Shown: positions 1-7,370 of the stretch, piece after piece
Numbering within the stretch: the stretch's first letter is position 1
Layout: the number at the start of each line of letters is the position of its first letter
Source of the DNA: Gammaproteobacteria bacterium
GTDB taxonomy: Bacteria > Pseudomonadota > Gammaproteobacteria > Steroidobacterales > JABDKV01
Length of the DNA stretch: 11,162 bases
Reading direction: 5' to 3'
Assembly: GCA_029862285.1 (NCBI GenBank)
Contig: JAOTXR010000031.1
Location: 1 to 11,162, forward strand
Program-made: the position numbers and the translations under genes
The notes under the pieces: generated by a model
Database searches by the model: none
Told to the model about the DNA's origin: nothing
Seen by the model: only the letters and a program-made list of their open reading frames with translations

Positions 1-180
1 CAGTATCGTGGTGAGATTTCTTCAGTTATTTCTGAAACGGTGCGAGCCTGGGATCCGTCGGCCACCTCACGACGCATAGAGCTTTATGTGGGCCGTGATC
101 TGCAGTTCATCCGCATCAACGGCACACTGGTTGGGGGCTTCGCCGGGCTGACTATATACAGTCTGATAAAAATGATCTAA
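1..180 (+). CDS. DUF445 (YjiN-like) membrane protein, C-terminal fragment
   Basis: The window opens inside this gene. Frame 1 is open from the first base to a TAA at 178-180, giving the last 59 residues. The fragment contains the hallmark C-terminal segment of DUF445 proteins, YVGRDLQFIRINGTLVGG, followed by a hydrophobic stretch (GFAGLTIYSLIKMI) that would be the final membrane helix. Escherichia coli YjiN ends almost the same way (GRDLQWIRINGTLVGG, from memory). The family is inner-membrane associated and its biochemical role is not established. The N-terminal part lies outside the window, so overall length and upstream neighbours cannot be judged. The next gene starts about 40 bp downstream on the same strand, separated by a perfect 7-bp inverted repeat. 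Confidence 0.8.
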   Translation, partial: QYRGEISSVISETVRAWDPSATSRRIELYVGRDLQFIRINGTLVGGFAGLTIYSLIKMI

Positions 181-202
181 CCAGCGGACCCGAGCCCGCT
201 GG
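181..202 (+). repeat. Perfect 7-bp inverted repeat after the DUF445 stop
   Basis: CCAGCGG (181-187) and CCGCTGG (196-202) are exact complements around an 8-base loop, starting on the base after the DUF445 stop codon. No T-tract follows, so it is not a classical intrinsic terminator. It could be a 3' stabilising hairpin or a weak pause site ahead of the lipoprotein gene, whose ribosome binding site begins 7 bases later. Confidence 0.45.
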
Positions 203-220
203 CCACTTGGGAGACTTTTG

Positions 221-874
221 ATGAAATTACCAACCATCGTCATCTGCACAATGGTGGCGAGCGGATGCGCCACCAATAATCAGATCATCGATGCCGGCTC
301 ACGAGCTGCGCAGGTAGATGTGCCTGCGGCAGCCGCCGTAAGAGTGCGGCTACCCGTGGGCGAGGTCGCCATTCACGGGGTAGCTGGCAACGCCATCAGT
401 GCATCCGTCGAGATGTTCTGCGAGGAGGGTGACAGAGGATGCCAGCGCCGGGCAAAGAAAGCGGGCTTTGTCTCCCGCACGGACACATCTGCCATTCATA
501 TCAGTCTGGAACCACCGTCAATGTTCGCCTGGCGCGATGTGCATGCGACGATCAATATCAATGTGCCATATGACCACCCACTGCACGTAAAAATGGGTGC
601 CGGTGAAATTGTCATCGATCACATGCAAAGCTGTGTTGAATTGGACATGTATGCAGGTGACGCCGACATCCATGTCGACAAGTTGGCCGTGGCCGGCGTC
701 TATCTGGATGTCGGCACTGGCGACACCTCGCTCGTAGTGGACGGAGATAGCATCGAGGGCAAACGTGCGCTGCTGGTCGGTTCAGAACTGGAATGGAACG
801 AAGGTAACGGCTGGTGCCAGGTACTTGGCGATCTGCAGTTTGGCGACTTAAGGATCTACCTCGACCAGCTCTAA
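221..874 (+). CDS. Predicted outer-membrane lipoprotein with DUF4097-like beta body
   Basis: A 217-residue protein. I chose the ATG at 221 over the TTG at 218 because GGGAGA (209-214) sits 6 bases upstream. Residues 1-15 form a short lipoprotein signal ending in the lipobox V-A-S-G before Cys16. Ala at +2, not Asp, predicts outer-membrane sorting. The rest is a run of short beta-strand-like repeats (LPVGEVAIHGV, MGAGEIVIDHM, MYAGDADIHV, VGTGDTSLVV, FGDLRIYL), the pattern of DUF4097 'putative adhesin' right-handed beta-helix domains. The body also contains a cysteine pair near residues 66-73 that could form a disulfide in the periplasm. Function is unknown; this family is often found with envelope-stress or regulatory genes, but no such partner is visible here. 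Its stop codon interlocks with that of the convergent gene downstream. Confidence 0.7.
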   Translation: MKLPTIVICTMVASGCATNNQIIDAGSRAAQVDVPAAAAVRVRLPVGEVAIHGVAGNAISASVEMFCEEGDRGCQRRAKKAGFVSRTDTSAIHISLEPPSMFAWRDVHATININVPYDHPLHVKMGAGEIVIDHMQSCVELDMYAGDADIHVDKLAVAGVYLDVGTGDTSLVVDGDSIEGKRALLVGSELEWNEGNGWCQVLGDLQFGDLRIYLDQL

Positions 875-1620
875 TCGCGAAAACCCTCGGCCGACCAGTC
901 GGTCAGTGGTCTGCCAGAATAGATCTGATCGAGGATAAATAACTCGCGCTCGTATATTGTCTTCAAAAATTTTGTCGCGCCCTTCATTTGCTTGAATGCG
1001 CGTAATCCGCGTTCGATAAAGCTCTGTAGCTCTCCGTATCCGGCGGCGTGTGCCGGGCCCCGCGCCAACCTGATCGAGGCGTAGATGACCCGATGACGCA
1101 CGACTTCCTCGAGCAAGCCACCCGTTTGCTGGATCAGTTCAATCTGGCGTAACCGTGAATCATATTTGTCGCACTCGCGATAAGCCTGCGCGTAGAGTTC
1201 CTGATCGAGCGCTTCCGGGTGGGCACCAATGTCAATGTGGCTTTCGTGCAAAACGCGGATGAGTTCGTGATCAAGCTCCTGGGTCAGTGCATGTAATTCT
1301 ACAGCAAGTGACATTGACTCCATCGCGTTTTCCGACAGCATCCGAACCATGAGGGGGTAGGCGCGCGCGATATCGTCATCGCGCTGTGCAAAATCCTTGG
1401 TGCCGTAGAGATCCGAAAGAAAAAACTCCATTGCGGCGCGGTAGCGCTTTTGCGCCGCAAGGTCGGCATAGGTCGCGGCCAGCCGCGCAGTCTGCCAGGC
1501 GCTGAGGGCATGATGCTGTCGTGGCAGCTTATCGCCCGCAGCCACCTCGAGGCGTAACTCGCGGGCACGCTGCAAGTGCTCGAAAAAACGCTGTGCCGCC
1601 GGGCTCTGTCCCTTCTTCAT
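871..1620 (-). CDS. FFLEELY-motif protein (uncharacterised, helical)
   Basis: A 249-residue, almost entirely alpha-helical, charged protein with no signal peptide or membrane segment, so probably cytoplasmic. Residues 66-73 read FFLSDLYG, followed by a DFAQRD stretch. This matches the short motif (FFLE-E/D-LYG, then a D-F-x-x-R-D-type sequence) that gives the FFLEELY-motif family its name; the canonical Glu is replaced by Ser here. No enzymatic function is known for the family. Codons start with ATG at 1620 on the minus strand; no good Shine-Dalgarno is visible upstream (AATAAAAGT), so the start is only likely. It is divergent from the wax ester synthase gene with about 68 bp between them, which may mean a shared control region. 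Its TAG stop overlaps the lipoprotein TAA within the four bases CTAA (871-874). Confidence 0.75.
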   Translation of the reverse strand: MKKGQSPAAQRFFEHLQRARELRLEVAAGDKLPRQHHALSAWQTARLAATYADLAAQKRYRAAMEFFLSDLYGTKDFAQRDDDIARAYPLMVRMLSENAMESMSLAVELHALTQELDHELIRVLHESHIDIGAHPEALDQELYAQAYRECDKYDSRLRQIELIQQTGGLLEEVVRHRVIYASIRLARGPAHAAGYGELQSFIERGLRAFKQMKGATKFLKTIYERELFILDQIYSGRPLTDWSAEGFRD

Positions 1621-1688
1621 ACTTTTATTCTACGCATCGGCGCCCAGGTCTTATACTGTGCAGCCGATACTGACCAGAGTGCCCAGGC
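1621..1688. promoter_or_regulatory. Divergent promoter region (FFLEELY gene / acyltransferase operon)
   Basis: This 68-bp gap separates two divergently transcribed genes and must hold both promoters unless they lie inside coding sequence. A -10-like TATACT lies on the plus strand at 1652-1657, and an overlapping TATAAG lies on the minus strand (complement of 1650-1655). No convincing -35 hexamer accompanies either. The call rests on gene layout and these partial matches. Confidence 0.3.
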
Positions 1689-3149
1689 TTGCTAGACCGA
1701 TTTCTGAGACCAGATGCCGAATCGATGTCCAGCGGCGACACCGCGTGGCTGCGCATGGACAGCCCAACCAATCTGATGATGATCACGGGCGTCATCGTGC
1801 TGCACGACCGAATCAGACTGGATGAAGTCCGCCGGCTCATCGAACAGCGTTTCCTGAACTTCCAGCGTTTTCGCATGCGGGCCAATCAGGACATGACCGG
1901 TGCCTGGTGGGAAGAAGACCCGGATTTCGACATCGCCAATCATGTCGTGGCGCTGAATCCACCGGGGAATCTGTCACAGCGTGGCCTGGAAGATCTGGCC
2001 AGCAAAATTGCCAGCACGCCGCTCAATCCGCAGCGACCGCTGTGGCAGTACCAGCTTATCGAGGACTTCCGCGGCGGTAGCGCCTTGATCATGCGTATCC
2101 ATCATTGTTATGCCGACGGCATTGCGCTGATACAGGTACTGCTGTCGATGACCGATACCGAGCCATACCCGAAAGAGGCAGCAGGCAAGCCACCTCGACA
2201 GGCGCATCACTCGCGACGGTTGCTGGACCAGATCGCTGCCGAGGCCCTGGCGCTGGGCAAACGCGGTGAACGACTGGGGCGGGAATTTCTGCATGAACTT
2301 CGTGACCAGAGTGCTCCGGAGATGGTTACCAGCCTGATTCGCAAGGGATCGGATTTTGCTTTCGATCTTGCGCGTTTCGTTTTGAAGCCACCGGATGCGG
2401 TGTCTCGATACCGCGGCGAGTTAAGCCCGATGAAACGTGTAGCCTGGGCAACACCGCTGCCGCTGTCTGAGGTCAAAGCCGTAGGCAAAGCGCACAGCTG
2501 CACCGTCAATGATGTCGTCTTGTCGTGTGTAGCAGGGGCATTGCGCACATGGCTGGTGGAACAAGGGGATGAGGTCGAGGGGCTGGAAATCAATGCCACT
2601 GTTCCGGTCAATCTGCGCCCACCCGGCGGCGCCAACAGGCTGGGTAATTACTTCGGGCTGGTATTCCTGGGTATTCCGATCGGAATCGAGGATCCATTGG
2701 CGCGCCTCCATGCGGTCGCGGCCAATATGGCGGACTTGAAAAGGTCTTTTCAGCCCCAAATTAGTCTTGGGATGCTGTCATTAGTGGGTCGTGGACCGAG
2801 CATACTGCAGCGACCGGTGTTGGAAATGTTCAGCAGCAAGGCGACCACCGTTATGACAAATGTGCCCGGGCCGCAAAGACCGCTGTATTTTGCAGGGTCA
2901 GAAATAGACCAGCTGTTATTCTGGGTACCACAGAGTGGCAGCATCGGCATGGGTGTGAGCATATTGAGCTATAACGGCAAGGTGCAGTTCGGTCTCATGA
3001 CGGATCGCAATCTGGTCGCACGGCCGGGACAGATAATCCGCCGGGTAGCGGATGAATTCGAGAAACTGGTGCTGGTGACGTTAATGAAACCCTGGCAACA
3101 AAACGCTAATACCGAGGCCAAAAACGGCCCAAAACGGAGAAAGGAATGA
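1689..3149 (+). CDS. Wax ester synthase / diacylglycerol acyltransferase (WS/DGAT)
   Basis: A bifunctional acyltransferase that joins acyl-CoA to a fatty alcohol (wax ester) or diacylglycerol (triacylglycerol), acting at the inner membrane where lipid droplets form. Residues 138-144 are HHCYADG, the HHxxxDG catalytic motif. Other family landmarks are present in order: the PTN motif (DSPTNLMMI) near the N-terminus, RPLW before the active site, VNDVVL in the C-terminal domain, VPVNLRP, LGNYFG and TNVPGPQRPLYFAG. The length of about 475-486 residues is normal for the family. The start is ambiguous: TTG at 1689 gives 486 residues, while ATG at 1725 gives 474 and begins MSSGDTAWLRMD, closer to where homologues start; neither has a strong Shine-Dalgarno. 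It is the first gene of an operon, and its TGA overlaps the ATG of the phasin gene (ATGA, 3146-3149), implying translational coupling. Neutral-lipid synthesis is more likely than any other role given the phasin, lipase and FadD neighbours. Confidence 0.92.
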   Translation: MLDRFLRPDAESMSSGDTAWLRMDSPTNLMMITGVIVLHDRIRLDEVRRLIEQRFLNFQRFRMRANQDMTGAWWEEDPDFDIANHVVALNPPGNLSQRGLEDLASKIASTPLNPQRPLWQYQLIEDFRGGSALIMRIHHCYADGIALIQVLLSMTDTEPYPKEAAGKPPRQAHHSRRLLDQIAAEALALGKRGERLGREFLHELRDQSAPEMVTSLIRKGSDFAFDLARFVLKPPDAVSRYRGELSPMKRVAWATPLPLSEVKAVGKAHSCTVNDVVLSCVAGALRTWLVEQGDEVEGLEINATVPVNLRPPGGANRLGNYFGLVFLGIPIGIEDPLARLHAVAANMADLKRSFQPQISLGMLSLVGRGPSILQRPVLEMFSSKATTVMTNVPGPQRPLYFAGSEIDQLLFWVPQSGSIGMGVSILSYNGKVQFGLMTDRNLVARPGQIIRRVADEFEKLVLVTLMKPWQQNANTEAKNGPKRRKE

Positions 3150-3631
3150 ACCAGAAACCCGATCCTGACAAGCTCACACGTGTCCTTACCGAATCGGCGC
3201 ATCAGATTTGGTCGGCGGGGCTTGGAGCGCTGTCGCAGGCCGAGAAGGAAGGCAGCAAGTTGTTTGAATCGCTCAGCAAGCTGGGGGAAAACATCCAGTC
3301 GCACACGCGCAGTACTGCCGACGTTGCCAAACAGACCGTATCTGGCAGCAGAGCTGCCGCTACCGAGACCTGGGACAAGTTGGAGCAGATGTTCGAACTG
3401 CGTGTCGCACGTGCTTTAAACGGGCTGCAGATTCCCACGGCAAAAGACATCAAAGAACTTTCCAAGCGCGTCGACAAACTGTCGCGCGCGGTCGACGAAC
3501 TCAGTGCGAAGAAGACTAAGGGAAAAACGACGGCCAAGAAAAAGCGTAAGAAGACCAAAAAGAAAGATGAAAAAAAGAAGCGGGCCAAAAGAAAGAAAAA
3601 GAAAGCCAAATCCGCCAAGAAGAAGGGGTAA
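3146..3631 (+). CDS. Phasin family granule-associated protein with Lys-rich tail
   Basis: A 161-residue protein of the PhaF/PhaI-type polyhydroxyalkanoate granule-associated family. Residues 10-100 form the phasin domain: an amphipathic helix (IWSAGLGALSQAEKEG), then a long helical region with the family-typical TWDKLEQMFELRVARALNGLQIPT. Residues about 101-120 form a short coiled coil (IKELSKRVDKLSRAVDEL). Residues 121-161 are an extremely basic tail, 24 Lys and 3 Arg in 41 residues, like the histone H1-like DNA-binding tail of PhaF but built from Lys runs instead of AAKP repeats. The family coats storage granules, and tailed members tether them to the nucleoid. Here the host operon makes neutral lipid, so the coat could be on wax ester/triacylglycerol droplets, PHA granules, or both (inference). 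A strong ribosome site, GGAGAAAGG, precedes the ATG, which overlaps the upstream stop. Confidence 0.88.
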   Translation: MNQKPDPDKLTRVLTESAHQIWSAGLGALSQAEKEGSKLFESLSKLGENIQSHTRSTADVAKQTVSGSRAAATETWDKLEQMFELRVARALNGLQIPTAKDIKELSKRVDKLSRAVDELSAKKTKGKTTAKKKRKKTKKKDEKKKRAKRKKKKAKSAKKKG

Positions 3632-3637
3632 TCAGAT

Positions 3638-4876
3638 ATGGCGGTCAGCACGACAGGCGAAGGTCCCGGAAAAGGCAGTGGCCGACGATTCGGACTCGCG
3701 CTGGCCGGCGGTGGGCCGCTGGGCGGAATCTACGAAGTCGGCGTGCTGGCAGCACTTGATGAAGCGCTGGACGGCATCGACCTGCATGAGATGGAAGTCT
3801 ACGTCGGCGTCAGCGCCGGAGCGTTCATCGCCGCCAACCTGGCCAACGGTTTCAGCACCGACGAAATCGCGCGGATTTTTATTTCCGCAGATTCCCGCCA
3901 GCATCCGATCGGCCGCTGGATATTCCTGACACCGGCCTGGCGCGAATACCTCCACCGGATCGGCAAATTGCCGATTGCGCTGGGTAGCACAATTCGGGAC
4001 CTCGTGTGGCATCCAATCGATAAAGGTGTTTTCGGCGCGCTAAACAACCTCACCCGCATGATTCCGACCGGGATTTTCGATAACCGGCGGGTAGAACGCT
4101 TTCTTGCTGATCTCTACCAGACTCGCGGCCATACCAACGATTTTCGCAAACTGAAACGCAAACTTTTTGTTGTCGCCACCGACCTGGATACCGGCGAAGC
4201 GGTACGCTTTGGCAGCACGGGCTACGACCAGATACCAATTTCCAAGGCAATACAAGCGAGCACCGCGTTACCAGGGCTCTACCCGCCAGTGAAAATTGAC
4301 GATCGCTATTACGTAGATGGCGCGTTGAAACGCACGTTGCACGCGTCGGTAGCACTGGAAGAAGGGGTGGATTTATTGCTCGGCATCAACCCGATCGTCC
4401 CCTATGACGCCAGCCTGGCAGAAGATGACCCCCGCAGAAAACACGATCGACTGATGGATGGCGGTCTGCCGGTGGTGCTGTCGCAGACATTTCGTTCGGT
4501 TATCCACTCACGCATGAACGTCGGTATCAAGTCCTACGACACCGCGTTTAATGACCGGGATATCGTTCTTTTTGAACCAGATCGCGAAGACTCGCGCATG
4601 TTCTTCGCCAACCTGTTTAGCTACTCGAACCGGCGCCGCGTCTGCGAGCACGGCTATCAAACCACGCGACGTGACTTACTGAAAAATTTTGATCAGCTGG
4701 AAGCTGTGTTTGCGCGCCACGACATCCGTTTGCGGCGCGATGTGCTTGAAGACCAGGGACGGCACTTTGACACCAATATGCACGTACCCCATGCAGTTCG
4801 GCAACGCGGGCTTTTGAAGAACAAGCTGACCAATCGTCTCAGCGAGGCGCTGGATCGCCTGAATCAGAATATCTAG
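3638..4876 (+). CDS. Patatin-like phospholipase / lipase
   Basis: A 412-residue cytoplasmic patatin-fold hydrolase, which cleaves acyl esters with a Ser-Asp dyad. The nucleophile elbow is G57-V-S59-A-G61 and the Asp lies in D227-G228 (YYVDGALKR). The oxyanion loop reads GGGPLGG (24-30), so the usual Arg/Lys of GGGxR/KG is Leu28, an oddity although the Gly run is intact. There is no signal peptide. Residues about 250-412 are a C-terminal extension specific to the subfamily. The start ATG is 6 bp after the phasin stop, with AAGGGG (3623-3628) spaced 9 bases upstream. As the third gene of the acyltransferase-phasin operon, it most plausibly releases fatty acids from stored neutral lipid or from the granule's phospholipid shell; a role in PHA turnover is an alternative. 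Substrate cannot be read from the sequence. Confidence 0.88.
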   Translation: MAVSTTGEGPGKGSGRRFGLALAGGGPLGGIYEVGVLAALDEALDGIDLHEMEVYVGVSAGAFIAANLANGFSTDEIARIFISADSRQHPIGRWIFLTPAWREYLHRIGKLPIALGSTIRDLVWHPIDKGVFGALNNLTRMIPTGIFDNRRVERFLADLYQTRGHTNDFRKLKRKLFVVATDLDTGEAVRFGSTGYDQIPISKAIQASTALPGLYPPVKIDDRYYVDGALKRTLHASVALEEGVDLLLGINPIVPYDASLAEDDPRRKHDRLMDGGLPVVLSQTFRSVIHSRMNVGIKSYDTAFNDRDIVLFEPDREDSRMFFANLFSYSNRRRVCEHGYQTTRRDLLKNFDQLEAVFARHDIRLRRDVLEDQGRHFDTNMHVPHAVRQRGLLKNKLTNRLSEALDRLNQNI

Positions 4877-4914
4877 GCGGCACCACAGGGCGCCTGCTGC
4901 CAGGTAAACGCACT

Positions 4915-4930
4915 CTGCCGGAACCGGCAG
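4915..4930. repeat. Perfect palindrome between convergent patatin and fadD genes
   Basis: CTGCCGGAACCGGCAG is self-complementary. It lies in the 61-bp gap between two converging genes, where a bidirectional terminator would be expected. As RNA it would give a 5- or 6-bp stem with a short loop on either strand. No T-tract follows in either direction, so intrinsic termination is doubtful; it may only slow polymerase or stabilise 3' ends. Confidence 0.35.
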
Positions 4931-4937
4931 GTACCGC

Positions 4938-6629
4938 TCAGGCAGCGTCGCTCTTTTGTTTTGCCAATTCCTCGTCGCGCAGAGCACGTCGCAGGATCTT
5001 GCCGACGTTAGTCTTTGGCAGCTCGTCACGGAACTCGACGTAACGTGGAATCTTGTAGCCCGTCAGGTGCTCACGACAGTATTCAATTATCTGCTCTTTG
5101 GTCAGTGTGTCGTCATTGCGTACGACGAATATTTTCACCGCTTCGCCGGATTTTGGATGCGGCACGCCGACTGCCGCGGCTTCCAGCACCCCGGTGTGGC
5201 CTGCAATAACGTCTTCCAGCTCGTTTGGATAAACGTTGAAACCCGACACCAGGATCATGTCTTTCTTGCGATCGGTAATAAAGACAAAGCCCTGATCATC
5301 GATATAGCCCATATCGCCGGTGCGCAACGCACCGTCATCGGTCATGGTTTTGGCGGTCTCCTCTGGCCGGTTCCAGTAGCCTTTCATGACTTGCGGTCCC
5401 TTGATGCACAGCTCTCCGATCTCGCCCTGCGGTACTTCATTGCCGTCGTCATCGAGAATAGTCACGATCGTGCTCGGAATCGGCAAGCCGATTGAACCGT
5501 TGAAGCCAGACGCGCTCAGCGGATTCATGCAGGCTGCGGGTGAGGTTTCGGTCAGTCCATAAGCCTCGATCAGCGGCCGGCCGGTAACCCGCTGCCAGTT
5601 TTCCGCCACGGGTCGCTGCACTGCCATGCCACCACCCAAGGTCAGGCGCAGATGACTGAAATCGAGCTGATCGAATCCCGGTGTATTGAGCAACGCGTTG
5701 AATAGTGTATTGACGCCCGTAATTGCGGTAAATGGATGACGACCGAGCTCTTTGACGAAGGCGTGGAAATCCCGCGGGTTGGTAATCAGGATGTTCTCAC
5801 CGCCCAGTTTCATGAAAGTAAGACAGTTCGCCGTTAACGAAAAGATGTGATACAGCGGCAGTGCCGTGATTATCTTCTCAGTTCCAACTTCCGTTAGCGT
5901 ATCCAGCCATGCAGACGTCTGCTGCAGGTTCGCGACCATGTTGCCATGCGTGAGCATCGCGCCTTTTGCTACACCGGTCGTGCCGCCAGTGTATTGCAGG
6001 AAAGCCAGATCGTCGTGTGTCAGCTCCGGTTCGTCCAGGTCCTGCCAGCGGCCCTCCGCCAACACCTGACGGAAACCAAGCGTGTCGGGGATGTTCCAGG
6101 CGGGGACCATTTTCTTGATGCGCTTGACGGCAAAATTGATGATTTGTTTCTTTGGCACCGGCAGCATGTCGCCAATTTGCGTAGTGATGACCGCCTCCAG
6201 CGAAGTGTCCGGCAGTACGCCCTCCAAAACAGAGGCAAAGTTCTCCAGGATTACGATTGCCTTTGCGCCGGAGTCCGTCAGCTGATGATGTAACTCCCTG
6301 GCCGTATAAAGCGGATTGGTATTCACAACCACGAATCCGGCACGCAGGATGCCAAAAACAGCGATTGGATACTGCAGCAGGTTCGGCATCATGACCGCCA
6401 CGCGGTCGCCACGCGACAAACTCAGCTTGCGTTGCAGGTAAGCGCCAAAAGCGCGGCTCAGCTGATCGAGTTCGGCAAAACTGATTGTCTTGCCCATGTT
6501 GCTGTAAGCCGGCAAATCGGCGAATCGCGTGCAGCTCTTCTCGATGATTTCGCGTAGCGACGCGAATTCGTCAATGTCGATCTCGGCCGGCACTTCCGGC
6601 GGATAATTCTTCAACCAGACCTTGTCCAC
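4938..6629 (-). CDS. fadD: Long-chain fatty acid-CoA ligase FadD
   Basis: A 563-residue acyl-CoA synthetase (EC 6.2.1.3) that activates long-chain fatty acids with ATP and CoA at the inner face of the membrane, feeding beta-oxidation or complex-lipid synthesis. It aligns end to end with Escherichia coli FadD, starting [14 protein letters not shown]. Key sites are the P-loop [12 protein letters not shown] (213-224), YGLTE (357-361), the fatty acyl-CoA synthetase signature region [18 protein letters not shown] (453-470) and the C-terminal catalytic lysine K544 in TNVGKILRR. The start is GTG at 6629 on the minus strand, with an excellent GGGGGAG ribosome site about 8 bases upstream. The gene is convergent with the storage-lipid operon and divergent from ahpC. 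Released fatty acids from the neighbouring patatin are an obvious substrate (inference). I found no FadR- or PsrA-like operator upstream. Confidence 0.96.
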   Translation of the reverse strand: MDKVWLKNYPPEVPAEIDIDEFASLREIIEKSCTRFADLPAYSNMGKTISFAELDQLSRAFGAYLQRKLSLSRGDRVAVMMPNLLQYPIAVFGILRAGFVVVNTNPLYTARELHHQLTDSGAKAIVILENFASVLEGVLPDTSLEAVITTQIGDMLPVPKKQIINFAVKRIKKMVPAWNIPDTLGFRQVLAEGRWQDLDEPELTHDDLAFLQYTGGTTGVAKGAMLTHGNMVANLQQTSAWLDTLTEVGTEKIITALPLYHIFSLTANCLTFMKLGGENILITNPRDFHAFVKELGRHPFTAITGVNTLFNALLNTPGFDQLDFSHLRLTLGGGMAVQRPVAENWQRVTGRPLIEAYGLTETSPAACMNPLSASGFNGSIGLPIPSTIVTILDDDGNEVPQGEIGELCIKGPQVMKGYWNRPEETAKTMTDDGALRTGDMGYIDDQGFVFITDRKKDMILVSGFNVYPNELEDVIAGHTGVLEAAAVGVPHPKSGEAVKIFVVRNDDTLTKEQIIEYCREHLTGYKIPRYVEFRDELPKTNVGKILRRALRDEELAKQKSDAA

Positions 6630-6822
6630 AATTTATCTCCCCCGTTTCGTCCGTCGTATATAGCACCCCCAAATAATCTCGGCCAGCGCTACTTCATCCA
6701 GGGTGCTCCATATCTTCGATAAAATCGATTATAGATGACTATATATTCCATTGGATATCTTGTCGCCCGGGACCGATCATAGTCTCAACCACGGCATGTG
6801 CCGCAATGACAGAGGACCAGAC
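6630..6822. promoter_or_regulatory. fadD-ahpC divergent control region with two adjacent dyads
   Basis: This 193-bp region separates divergent fadD and ahpC. Its right half (about 6710-6760) is markedly AT-rich. Two dyads lie almost side by side: TCGAT-AAA-ATCGA (6716-6728) and TATAG-ATGA-CTATA (6730-6743), followed by TATATT (6742-6747), a possible -10 for ahpC. The second dyad has ATAG/CTAT halves like OxyR sites, but the 4-bp spacer does not fit the 7-bp OxyR spacing, so I do not call it OxyR. On the fadD side a TATATA (about 6656-6661) could serve as -10. No full -35/-10 pair is convincing. Confidence 0.4.
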
Positions 6823-7362
6823 ATGACCAGCATCGGCAGGCAATTTCCCGATTTCGCACTCACGGGCATCGTATCCAGCGACCTGGACAGTGCCTTCAAG
6901 ACGTTCGACCAGGACAGTTTCCCCGGCAAGTGGAAGGTCGTTTTCTTCTGGCCAAAAGACTTCACGTTTGTCTGCCCTACCGAGATCGCCGGATTCGGCA
7001 GGCTCGCGGGAGAGTTTGCCGACCGCGACACCCAGCTGCTGGGCGCCAGCACTGACTCGGAATTTGTGCATCTGGCCTGGCGCCAGCAGCGTGCCGAATT
7101 GAAGGATCTGCCCTTCCCGATGTTGTCCGATATCCGCCGCGAGCTCAGCTCGGCGCTGGGAATCCTCGATCCGGTCGAGGGTGTTGCGCAGCGGGTCGCC
7201 TACATTGTCGATCCGGAGGGCATCGTGCGCTTTGTCTACGCCACTGACCTAAACGTGGGTCGTAGTCCGGAGGAAGTGCTGCGGGTACTCGACGCGCTGC
7301 AAACCGGTGAATTGTGCCCATGCAACTGGCAGCAGGGTGAAGACACCCTGGAGGCTGCCTAG
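6823..7362 (+). CDS. ahpC: AhpC-type peroxiredoxin (mycobacterial-like, three Cys)
   Basis: A 179-residue typical 2-Cys peroxiredoxin that reduces hydrogen peroxide, organic hydroperoxides and peroxynitrite in the cytoplasm. The peroxidatic cysteine is C51 in FTFVCPTEI. The C-terminus carries C165 and C167 in GELCPCNWQQGE. This paired-cysteine ending, together with PGKWKVVFFWPKDF and LPFPMLSDIRRELS, is the pattern of Mycobacterium tuberculosis AhpC (C61/C174/C176), and is unlike the single resolving Cys of enterobacterial AhpC. The ATG at 6823 was chosen because AGAGGA (6811-6816) lies 6 bases upstream and homologues start there; an upstream in-frame extension to 6751 has no support. Mycobacterial-type AhpC is recycled by AhpD; no intact ahpD or ahpF is present in the window. 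It is divergent from fadD, and protection of lipid metabolism from peroxides is a possible link. Confidence 0.93.
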   Translation: MTSIGRQFPDFALTGIVSSDLDSAFKTFDQDSFPGKWKVVFFWPKDFTFVCPTEIAGFGRLAGEFADRDTQLLGASTDSEFVHLAWRQQRAELKDLPFPMLSDIRRELSSALGILDPVEGVAQRVAYIVDPEGIVRFVYATDLNVGRSPEEVLRVLDALQTGELCPCNWQQGEDTLEAA

Positions 7363-7370
7363 GAACTGTG

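Noticed and set aside
3202..3651. 149-codon minus-strand frame rich in Phe and Leu that looks membrane-like
   Set aside because: It is the complement of the lysine-rich phasin tail (AAA/AAG read as TTT/CTT), not a real membrane protein.
4956..5495. 179-codon open frame on the plus strand opposite fadD
   Set aside because: It lies wholly antisense to an unambiguous FadD and its translation has no recognisable domain; it is a shadow of the GC-rich coding strand.
6730..6743. OxyR binding site upstream of ahpC
   Set aside because: ATAG and CTAT halves are present, but the spacer is 4 bp instead of 7 and a second pair is missing.
6751..6822. AhpC extension to an ATG at 6751
   Set aside because: It adds 24 residues absent from homologues; ATG 6823 has a well-spaced AGAGGA and matches the usual N-terminus.
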